DNA of 64,000 bases from positions 38,122,173 to 38,186,172 of the forward strand of contig OX031070.1 of assembly GCA_943736015.1 (NCBI GenBank), read 5' to 3'. The notes under the pieces are model-generated. The model was not told the DNA's origin. It worked only from the letters and a program-made list of their open reading frames with translations, and did not search any database. Both the position numbers and the translations under genes were made by a program. The DNA comes from Tridacna crocea (lineage: Eukaryota > Mollusca > Bivalvia > Cardiida > Cardiidae). This document shows, one piece after another, positions 46,604-56,200 of the stretch (position 1 is the first letter of the stretch; every line of letters starts with the position of its first letter).

Positions 46604-46819
46604 TTTAACGCTTTACCAAATGACAAAATTTAAGAGTCCTTCAACGTCAAAGCTTAATGAAAAGGAGTTCAAAAACTGAAAATGCCGCTGATAGAGAGTG
46701 AAACATTGTGAGAAAAGGGAGAAATACTCGTTACCAATATTTCCTCTTTTTACGACAATGTTTTCAAAGCTTTCTTGATCAATGTTGTTAAAAATCGAGA
46801 TTTTGATGTAAAGGGTTAA
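46604..46819 (-). mobile_element. TTAA MITE, type A (diverged)
   Basis: TTAA at both ends; hairpin arms GTGAGAAAAGGGAGAAATAC and diverged mirror, centre CGTTACC. Confidence 0.65.
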
Positions 46820-46929
46820 CGCCTTGCTGAAGACCTTGTTTTAAAAATTAGGGTCAAGTATATTGTCAAATATTACTGATCTTCAGGAGCTCCTTTTCCG
46901 ATGATGTTTTAACCGAGTCTTGTATTGCA

Positions 46930-47160
46930 GAATTCTTGACTCTCTACCACGTAATAGGAATTCACACTTGTCCAAATTCATTTGCAGTTGACTAATCAAG
47001 GGTAGCTCAAATGACGAAATGTGCCTTTCATTTAGAAGAAAACCTTGTGGGAAAAGGAGAAAATGCTGGTAACTGGCATTTCTCCTTCTCCTGAAATGTT
47101 TTCAAAACCCTTTTTTCATTGTTGTTAAAATTCGGGACTTTGTGGTAAGAGTAAAACATT
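46930..47160 (-). mobile_element. TTAA MITE, type A (decayed ends)
   Basis: CTTGTGGGAAAAGGAGAAAA at the hairpin, flank TTGTCCAAATTCATTTGCAG. Confidence 0.6.
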
Positions 47161-47496
47161 AACCCATTTTGCTTATTGTCCACTGCAAAATTGATCTCCG
47201 GAAGCGGGGATTCGAGTCGGACATCGTTTTTTTTCCAAATGCTCCAAAAGTTGTCATGAACGGTTCTTTTGGCGTTGTGGTTATTCCAAAATCGACCAGA
47301 ATTGGCAAAAATATCGTAGTATCGTAGTAGATGAATAGATTGAAATTGAAGAGACATCTTCACAGCCAGAGAGTAAACAAACGGTGTTAAAACTTAACTG
47401 TGTTATTGTCTAGTCAGCTGTGTAAACTTAGATTTAAAAAAAAAAATCAATGTAAGGTGTATGGAGTAAAGAAACTTTAGGTGTTTTGTCTTCGAT

Positions 47497-47850
47497 TTAA
47501 CTCTTTACCAAACAACAAAATTTTGGCTTGGTCCAAACTGAAAGCGTTTGCAAAGTAAAATGACAAAAAAAATCTGAATCCAAAATTGAAATTTTATTCG
47601 AAAAGGGTAGAAAACATTGTGGTAAAAGGAGAAAATGCCGGTTACCAGCATTTTCTCCTTTTCCCACAATGTTTTCAAAAGGTCTCTATCTCAGGGTCGT
47701 AAAATTGAAAACTGGTTTGAAAAGGGTAAAAAACATTGTGGGAAAAGGAGAAAATGCTGGTTACCAGCATTTTCTCCTTTTCCCACAATGTTTTCAAAAG
47801 GTCTCTATCTCAGGGTCGTAAAAACCAGGGGTTGTTTGGTAAAGGGTTAA
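47497..47850 (-). mobile_element. TTAA MITE, type A, with duplicated hairpin
   Basis: 354 bp with TTAA at both ends and two successive palindromes (47610-47683, 47733-47798), separated by a copy of the flank GGTCTCTATCTCAGGGTCGT. An internal tandem duplication of about 120 bp. Confidence 0.85.
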
Positions 47851-48014
47851 AACGGAAACTGTGGTTGTTAGAAAAGAATATAGAATGACATGCATTTTCT
47901 ATCCGCCATCATCTATGCAACCTTTCAACCATCAGAGGCAATATTGGGCATGAAGATGCAGGAGAGATTAAAGTTTCATACAATTAAAAAAAAAGAACGA
48001 GTAAAGATTTATGT

Positions 48015-48242
48015 TTAACCCATTACCACACAGTCCCTACTTTTGACGCCCCTGAGAAAGAATCCTTTAGAAAACATTGTTGGAAAAGGAGAAAATGCTG
48101 ATAACCAGCATTTTCCCCTTTTCCCGCAATGTTTTCTCCCTTCACAAAATGAATTTCAAATTTTAAGTCACTTCTAATTTGTCATCTGCAAATACTTTTG
48201 ATTTGGACAGGCCTAAAATATTGTCGTTTGGTAATAAGTTAA
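48015..48242 (+). mobile_element. TTAA MITE, type A
   Basis: 228 bp; TTAACCCATTACCACACAGT to GTTTGGTAATAAGTTAA. Confidence 0.85.
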
Positions 48243-48277
48243 CCTTTGTCTTTGTTATTTTTTATTTTCCGTTTTAG

Positions 48278-48506
48278 TTAACCCTTTCCCAAACGACAAA
48301 TTTTGGACTCTTCCAAACCAAAAGAGTTTGCAGACGACAATTTTAGATTTGGAGAAAATGGTAGAAAGTTCTCAAAAAGGATAGAAAACACTGTGGGAAA
48401 AGGAGAAATTGCTCGTTACGAGCAATTTCTCCTTTTTCCACAGTGTTTTCAAAAGACTTTTACTGCAGATACGTAAAAAACCGGGGCTTGTTTGGGAAAG
48501 GGTTAA
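48278..48506 (-). mobile_element. TTAA MITE, type C
   Basis: 229 bp, TTTCCCAAAC termini and mosaic hairpin (GGAGAAATTGCTCGTTACGA). Confidence 0.88.
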
Positions 48507-48714
48507 GTTTCGTTGTCTCTTCTATTGTCAACACATACCATAATTGCAAATAAGTAATAAGTCCATAATCTGGGGAAAAGGGGCTAAATGCATGTCCAAA
48601 AAAGTATCTATCCAGCCTGCTGCCATGGTTCGACGCTTGTTGATAGTGGTCAATTTTCGGGTTGTCCAAAGAATGTTTTATCCCTGGATTTAGCCTATTT
48701 TAAAGGAAAAAAAT

Positions 48715-49205
48715 GTATTTTATATATCCATAATTATGTCATGTCTTGCATTTTATATATCCATAATTATGTCATTTAATAATGCAATAATGTAATGTAT
48801 TTAACTGACTTGACAACCAAGTATTCTATACTTTTTCATCCTTAAACATGTAAATTCTTAATAACTAACACTTGAAATGATTTATTGCATAGCTGGAACA
48901 TAATTGTCTTCTTTTTCGAGAGAAGAGTTCAGAAATAAATACTTATTACAATTTTAGACTCGTAGAAGACTCTCATAGCTTGTAAATTATTTAAAGGGAA
49001 TGGCCGAATCTATAAGTTGTGAGAACTTGTGGCCAGACCTTTTTGCCTGATTTGTATCTCTGTTTGTGTAAACTATGTATCTTGTATGATTTGTATATAG
49101 ATGGCAATAAAATATGTTTAAACTAAACCTAATTATGTCATGTCTTGCATTTTATATATCCATAATTATGTCATGTCTTGCATTTTATATATCCATAATT
49201 ATGTG
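48715..49205 (+). repeat. 33-bp minisatellite split by an insertion
   Basis: Units of TTTTATATATCCATAATTAT + GTCATGTCTTGCA at 48715-48775 and 49130-49205. The 354 bases in between belong to an inserted element. Confidence 0.85.
48776..49129 (+). mobile_element. Probable 3' end of a non-LTR retrotransposon
   Basis: Non-coding sequence ending in AGATGGCAATAAAATATGTT and the short repeat TTTAAACTAAAC, with AATAAA at about 49107. The end resembles 3' ends of L2/jockey-group elements; the family is inferred. Confidence 0.5.
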
Positions 49206-49222
49206 ATGAATTGCTTGCTTTG

Positions 49223-49449
49223 AAGCCTTTCCCAAACAATTCCTGGTTTTTTAGACCATGAGAAAGAAGACTTTTAAAAACACTGTGGAAAAAGGAGAAA
49301 ATGCTGGTAACCAGCATTTTCTCCATTTTCCACAATGTTTTTTATCCAGCTATGAAACAAATTTCAGTTTACGAGTTGGGTTTATTTAGTTCATCTGCAA
49401 GTGTTTTCAATTTGGACCTGTCCAAAATTTTGTCGTTTGGGAAAGAGTT
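49223..49449 (+). mobile_element. TTAA MITE, type A with type C-like termini
   Basis: TTTCCCAAACAATTCC at left and TTTGGGAAAGAGTTA at right with a type A hairpin centre (GCTGGTAACCAGC). Confidence 0.75.
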
Positions 49450-49921
49450 ACAGCCCCCTTCTGTGGGAGCATGGTTTTCATCATACACTTCACTGAAAAT
49501 TGGCTTGTTTCTGTTTTATTTAATTCATTGGGTGGCTGGTACAACTTATATATTGTCCACACTATCAGTGCTTTGATTTTTTTTAATATAGGTAGCATAT
49601 ATACGACATCACCTAGAGAACGATTGCAGACATCCAACAATTCAAAGCAAGCACATCCTCCGCAGCAATATATCCCCAACAAAATGCATGTTATACAACA
49701 CTTTTGATCTGACCTAGAATGCAGACAACAAAATGAGATATCCAACATCTCAAAAGAAGTAGATCTAGGCATGTCTATTTAACCCAAATTGCATATGCAT
49801 AACTGAAAAGCTCCTATTTCTTTGAACAAGCCGATCTTACCCGAATTCCGCCGAGCTAGAAACTCCAAATACAGACATCAACCTATGTCAATCGACAGTT
49901 AAAAGGAAATGTTCCTAACTA

Positions 49922-50090
49922 TAGGCCTGTATTCGCCAATCATTCTTAATAATTATCGTCGTCTAGTTTTGAAGAATTTTCGAGTTTCCAAAGTAAACCA
50001 ATTTCTGATTGGCTAAACAAACGGTGTAGCCAATCTGAGATAGAACTTTACTCTCTGAGTCTTGGAAAGTACAGACCCTGACTTCAATAC
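49922..50090. mobile_element. Family D foldback MITE (diverged)
   Basis: GGCCTGTATTCGCCAATCAT at left; centre CTGATTGGCTAAACAAACGG; right arm diverged. Confidence 0.65.
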
Positions 50091-50636
50091 TTTGATCCAT
50101 ATATCCGCCGACCTCTTCCTGGCCTGAACCAATCTCTGAGCAGAGTTGTCGTTCGTTTGTCTCACCATACATCTCTGGCAGTCTGCAATGGGCTAAATGA
50201 CAAGAATCTTGTCAAACTGAGGAAAAGATGTTTTGTTACTGTTTAATTAAGTGTTTCATATGTAACATTATAAAGTAGACACAAAGCACACAAAGTAATC
50301 GATATTAGTCTTTCTTTCACTGGCATTTGTGTCTCCATTTTGAGTTCTGGTCATGTGATGAAAGTATCACCTAAAGACGGACTACTTTCTGAGCCCACTA
50401 AAGAGGTGAATGATCCGGAGTGCAAGAAAGTGGGCCTGAAACCGTTTTACCCACTTGCTCACTACCTGTGTCTATTGTGAGTCCTGTGCTAAATTTTCGG
50501 TCTCATTTGACAGTTTTAAATCAGATACAAATGTTTGGCTGGCAAATATTAATTTCAGATTGCTCACGAGAACAACATCCGATACATAAAAAAATATTAG
50601 GCCATGCCCTGTGAAAAGACAATTTAACCCATCTCA

Positions 50637-50760
50637 AATAGTATCGATCTTTTATCTCCCGCTAGATGGCATTCTACATACATATGACATGCGCAGACAA
50701 CGGTACAGCTCAATCTGCACAAGCTGACTTGAGTCGAAACTTTTCTGCTTTTGTTATTTT
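50637..50760. repeat. Family F element remnant
   Basis: AGTATCGATCTTTTATCTCC and CTGACTTGAGTCGAAACTTT, with no pairing core left. Confidence 0.45.
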
Positions 50761-50904
50761 TTGTACGTCAATTAAAGGACCATTTTACCCCATGATATAG
50801 TCGTTTGTTGGTCAAAATGGGCTTTATAGATCCACAATTCTCTGGTAACTTAATTTCTTGGTAATTTAAAATCGTTGAATCGATGAGTTTGTCATTTATA
50901 TAGT

Positions 50905-51110
50905 CTAGTCGCTTAGGATCCCTGTATAGGTCCCGGGTTCGAGTCCCACTGGAAGCACTGGGCGTTTTGTGGGAGAGTCCTTTTGCAAGACACATATCAG
51001 TCTCAACTTTGCACAGGTGAAATCTGCCTAGGACTCCGACACATTCATGAATATGAGAGCTGTGGCACTGATATGACTGAAATAACGTCGAGGCATTAAA
51101 CCCATTGCAA
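50905..51110 (+). mobile_element. tRNA-derived SINE (head partly deleted)
   Basis: Box B-like CCCGGGTTCGAGTCCC, body AGCACTGGGCGTTTTGTGGG, tail GATATGACTGAAATAACGTC + GAGGCATTAAACCC. Confidence 0.7.
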
Positions 51111-51485
51111 CCGGGGAAAGTACATTTCATTAACGATATTTAATATATACCTATTTATCCATTTATTTACTGGTCAAATTTATTTGACTTTTTTTTTTTA
51201 AACCTGATGCCAGTAGATCTACTGAAAATTCGAAATTTGATGCTGTTATACCTCAATCCGACGAAATTTCTTTTTTTGTTTTCACTTATAATTATTGTAA
51301 CCTAGTTTAAATTGCAATATTCCTTACAAAATTATGTGAGGGTTTTACTTTTGTACCCTGAATTTGATTGTTTTTTGGAACAAAAAAAAAAAACATTCGT
51401 TATAACTCGGTAGATCCCGTAACCCTCTGAGTGGATCATCCGAGCTTTGCCGAAATGCCAAACAGAGATCGGATAAACGCACGTG

Positions 51486-51498
51486 GTCTCTTCCTCTC
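51486..51498 (+). promoter_or_regulatory. RPLP2: Putative TOP tract of RPLP2
   Basis: TCTCTTCCTCTCT, an uninterrupted pyrimidine run at the expected transcription start. Ribosomal protein mRNAs in animals start with C followed by such a tract, which couples their translation to mTOR signalling. Inferred from position and composition. Confidence 0.5.
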
Positions 51499-51552
51499 TA
51501 ACTCCATTACTGCCGTCGTGGTGTGACTACGTTTCGTGTCAAGAGACTTAAA
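51489..51552 (+). other. RPLP2: Putative non-coding exon 1 of RPLP2
   Basis: About 64 bases from the pyrimidine tract to a strong donor AAA|GTAAGT. The RPLP2 coding exon starts at an acceptor one base before its ATG, so an upstream non-coding exon must exist, and this is the best candidate. A 1.5-kb intron would follow. Confidence 0.55.
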
Positions 51553-52375
51553 GTAAGTATTTTTATATCTGTGTATGTCTGAATTTGTAAAAAACGTATT
51601 CATTAGTATTATTATGATTCTGTTAGTGACAAAAGCAGGGTTGTTAGCTTTTTGATTCGTACTTAATATTGTGTTTGAATCGGAAATACCATAGATAGGC
51701 ATGAGTGGGTGGAGTAAATATTTTAACCCAGTTTGTTTCATGCGAGGTTGAAATATTCTTATTGCACAATTTAGTTACATTGAAGTGTAATGAAAATATC
51801 AAGCAAATACGAGAAGTATTCATTTTGTTTATTAGCACATTATTAGTGTATGAATTTTTATTTGGAATTAAGATAGATCTGAATCTAGTTCCTCAGGTTA
51901 ATATTTTTTTCTTTCCTCTATCCTACTTGGTAGATCTATGGAATAAGTTCACTACCAAGTTCTCCTGCTCGTTTATCTACTTTGTAGACTATAAATTCAT
52001 AGAATACCATGTTGGAACTTCTAGACATTGACTGGTTTTCTAAAGACATTTTTTATTCATAATCAAAAACATTTGCAGACGACAAATGTGATGAAACAAA
52101 AAATTTCAGAAGGGTGTGCAGGCTACAAATTATATTAGGCTTATTAATATACATGTAATTGTTTCTGATAGATTAGAAAATATTATTGGGGAAGAGGGAT
52201 AATGCTGGATACATGAAGTTCATTACTTTAGGTCAATTTATTTTGAAACATTTCTTCATCAGGATCTCTTAGAAATTTTGAGTTTGTGTAGTAAATGGTT
52301 TATGTATCGCCATGATGCATTTTACACAACAATTCCTCATATTATTATAGATCCATAAAAACTTTTGTTTCCTGC

Positions 52376-52700
52376 CGAGCCATGGTAGCTCAGTTGGTAG
52401 CGTGCAAAACTTGAGAACATGGGTTCCAGGGTTGGAACCCTGACTATGACCCCTGGCTCGGCCAATTTCTTTTCAAGGATTGATGATGGTCACTGCGACA
52501 GGATTTCATTCCTCTCCCACCTTTGACCATTGTTTCGACAATTCACTGCAACAGGATGATTTCCTCTCCCACATTTAACCATTGTTTCAACGATGATCTT
52601 GTTAGAAAGAGGAACCAGTGGCAAGAAAAGAAAACTGTGTGAAGTACTGGTAAAAGAACGATAGATGGGTACACTGGCCACTGCGATATAACTGAAATAA
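52376..52700 (+). mobile_element. tRNA-derived SINE with extended stem
   Basis: GCCGAGCCATGGTAGCTCAG holds box A, and GGTTGGAACCCTGA box B-like sequence. The ends GCCGAGCCA and TGGCTCGGC pair perfectly. The tail CGATATAACTGAAATAATG runs straight into half a TTAA MITE. Confidence 0.7.
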
Positions 52701-52814
52701 TGTTTTCTACCCTTCCCAAATCAAAATTCGGTTTTTCAGTCACACATATTTCGTAGTCTGCAAATGGTTTCAAATTGGACTAGTCTCTAAATTTGTTGTT
52801 TGATAAAGAGTTAA
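52697..52814 (+). mobile_element. Right half of a TTAA MITE, type A
   Basis: Begins inside the element at ATGTTTTCTACCCTTCCC and ends TTGATAAAGAGTTAA. It shares its TTAA with the next copy. Confidence 0.75.
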
Positions 52815-53038
52815 CCCATTACCACACAATCCCTACTTTTGACGACCCTGAAAAAGAAGCCTTTAGAAAACATTGTAGGAAAAGGAGAAAATGCTGGTAA
52901 CCAGCATTTTCTCCTTTTCCCACAATGTTTTCTACCCTTCACGAAACAAATTTCAAATTGTCAGTCACTTTTATTTTGTCGTCTGCAAACGCTTTCAATT
53001 TGGACCAGTCTAAAATTTTGTCGTGTGGTAAAGAGTTA
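52811..53038 (+). mobile_element. TTAA MITE, type A
   Basis: 228 bp and near consensus. It ends 49 bases before the first coding exon of RPLP2. Confidence 0.88.
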
Positions 53039-53087
53039 AAGCAGTTTTGATTGTGTAGCACTCCTGTTCGTGTCCTCATTGCTTCAG

Positions 53088-53260
53088 AATGCGTTACGTG
53101 GCCGCCTATTTACTTGCTGCCCTCGGGGGAAAAGGTGAACCAACCAGTTCAGACATCGATAAGATTCTTGGAAGTGTCGGTATTGAATCTGAAGATGACA
53201 AAGTCAGTAAAGTCATATCAGAACTGAAAGGAAAAAGCATTGAAGAACTCATTGAAGAAG
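53088..53260 (+). CDS. RPLP2: RPLP2 coding exon 1: dimerisation domain
   Basis: TTGCTTCAG|A then ATG at 53089; donor GAAG|GTAAGA. 57 codons plus one base. Confidence 0.96.
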
Positions 53261-56200
53261 GTAAGAAGTTGTTTGTAATATACGGATTTAACCTTTAACT
53301 CTTTACTACACAGTCCAGACCTTTAACGACCCTGAGAAAGAAGCCTTTTGAAAACATTGTGGGAAAAGGAGAAAATGCTGGCTACCAGCATTTTCTCCTA
53401 TGCCCACAATGTTTTCTACCTTTCCAAAACCAAATTTCAATTTTTCAGTCGCATTTATTTTGCTGTTTGCAAATGCTTTCAATTTGGACTGGTCTAAAAT
53501 TTTCTCATTTGGTAAAGAGTAAAGAGGGGGAAATATATGCACTGCACTGCCTAGTTAATGTTAACTTTTTATCATACAACAGAATTTTTGACTTGTCAGA
53601 TTCCAAAATATCTGCAGTGGACAAGTAAAATGCGGCTAAAATGGAAGTTGTCCATAAAGGCTGAGAAAACATTGTGGGAAAAGTAGGTAATGCTGGTAAT
53701 CAATTTTTTACCAAACAATAAAAGTTGGGAATTGTCCAAATCAGAGATTATCGAAATGGAGAAAATGCTGGTAATCAGCAAAAAGCCACCTTCTTTAGGG
53801 TAATTAAAACTCAGAATTGTCTTGTGAACAGGAAACATTTTTTTAAAGGATTTCCAATGCACAGATGGTTATATTGTAAGTTGACATGATGACAAAACTG
53901 TGCTCCCTCTTCTGATTATAATGAGAGACAAAACACAGTGTATAAGTCTGATCATAGAAAAGGGGGAAGATTATCAGGGATTACTAAGTGCGACTTACTG
54001 ACCGTTTACAGGTAGTATAGATCAGGATCGGACTGCACAGAATGTACAGTGATCGTGATCTACAAGGTCTGCAAATGCTTTCAATTTGGATCGGTCTAAA
54101 ATTTTCTCATTTGGTAAAGAGTAAAGAGGGGGAAATATCTGCACTGCACTGCCTAGTTAATGTTAACTTTCTATCACACAACAAATTTTGACTTGTCAGA
54201 TTCCAAAATATCTGCAGATGACAAGTAAAATGCAGCTAAAATGGAAGTTGTCCATAAAGGCTAAGAAAACATTGTGGGAAAAGTAGGTAATGCTGGTAAT
54301 CAACATTTTTACCCAACAATAAAAGTTGGAATTGTCCAAATCCAAAATGTTAGCAGATGATGAATAAAATGTGGCTGGAATGGTGAAAATAGCCCATTAG
54401 AGAGCAGAAAACTTAGTGGGAATAGGAGAAAATGCTGCTAACCAGCATTTTCTCCTTTCCCACAATGTTTTTAAAAGCCTTCTTTCTCAGGGTAACTAAT
54501 GTGTAGTAAAGGATTAACTCTTTACCACACAATCCCGACTTTTAACGACACTGAGAAAGAAGTCTTGAAAACATTGTGGAAAAAGGAGAAAATGCTGGTA
54601 ACCAGCATTTTCTCCTTTTCCCACAATGTTTTCTACCCTTCCCAAACCAAATTGGAATTTTTCAGTCACATTTATCATGTTGTCTCCCAATTCTTTCAAT
54701 TTGGACCTGTCTAAAATTTTTTCATGGGGTAAAGAGTTGAAGGGAATGATATAAAGGTCTAAGCTTTCGCTGTTCAGAAATAAGGTTTTTGTGCTAATTT
54801 GGGTACAAGGCTCACCTGCCTTGAGCAAGACTAGTGAAGAATCCGAGCCCGGCATTTATGTCATCTGATAACATGAATGAGTGAACTGTCACTGTTATAC
54901 TACAAAAATAATGTTGAAAGCAGTATAAACTCCATACAGTAAAAATTTGTTACATGTTGATCCATATACAAGCTACTTAAACTCTATACCAAATGTGAAA
55001 ACTTTGGACTCGAGCAAATTGAAAGCATTGGCAAATTACAAAATAATTGTTGCTAAAATGTCGATTTACCCTTTTCTTAGGAGAAGGAAAATAGGATAAA
55101 GAAAACATTATTGGAATGGAGAAAATGCTGGTAATCAGCAAAAAGCCATCTTCTGTAGGGTTTTTAAAACTCAGAATTGTCTTGTGAAGGGGTAACATTA
55201 TTTTAAAGGATTTCCAATGCACAGATGGTTATATTGTAAGTTGACATGATGACGAAACTGTGCTCCCTCTTCTGATTATAATGAGAGACAAAACACAGTG
55301 TATAAGTCTGATCTTAGAAAAGGGGGAAGATTATCAGGGATTACTAAGTGCGACTTACTGACCTTTTGCAGGTAGTATAGATCAGGATTAGACTGCACAG
55401 AATGTACAGTCTGATCGTGATCCACAAGGTCTTGTAATGAGATATCTTTCCCCAGAAAATACCTATGACAGAGCTCCAGATTTGAGATAGTGATGGTATT
55501 CTAAATCCATTATTTCTCTTTCAAACCCTATGTTGTGTGTACTCATTAGAATTGTTTTGTTGAGACGATTCTAATGAGTACCCATAACATAACAGTGTTT
55601 CCGTTTGAATAAAATTTTACTGAGTCCCTGGGACCCAGTGCCACTGAAAAAGTTGAGTCCCATTGAGTTTCTTCTGAGTCCCAATTTTTCTTCTGTACAT
55701 CCTCTTTTTAATGAAGACCACTTTGGTTGGGGGATAGAATGAAAAAGGGAAAAATCTTGCACTTCACAAGATTTTTTTTCCCTTTCCTCATAGTCATTTT
55801 CTAAGAATAGCAGTTTTGAAATACTATTCTCAATCCTGAATATTAATAACCATGAGTAAGAAGGCCTTTGAAAATAGTGTGGGAAAAGGAGAAAATACTT
55901 GTAACAAGCATGCAGCTTTAATCCAAAAGGATTCCAACAAATTTACTTTTTTTCAACATTCTTATTAAAGGCATCTGTCATTGAGCTAGAAATACACTGC
56001 AACATCTCTGATACAACATCAGTGACCAGACTGCAGACATTCACGACCATTGGTTTTCTGTAGATCTAGTTCACTGAGCTGAGGGAAAGAACTGAGGGAT
56101 ATATTGTTTTTTACTGTAAAATATACAGTCATAAGCTGTGGAAATAATGAATCATTTGATTTTGTTTCAACTATTTTAGATGCCTTTTTTATGGACCCTT

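Larger units (their letters stand above)
46244..51485. other. Intergenic region between the lectin and RPLP2
   Basis: No gene is recognised in 5.2 kb. It holds a SINE fragment, eight or nine TTAA MITEs, an interrupted minisatellite, a family D MITE and decayed family F sequence. Within 50180-50630 and 51130-51420 only AT-rich sequence is seen. Confidence 0.6.

Noticed and set aside
51705-52031. 108-codon open frame on the plus strand
   Set aside because: It is AT-rich, lies in the inferred first intron of RPLP2, and has no recognised similarity or splice context.
52380-52460. tRNA gene with an extended acceptor stem
   Set aside because: Outer arms pair, but the anticodon arm is not regular and related sequences at 59497 and 60265 show that it is a SINE.
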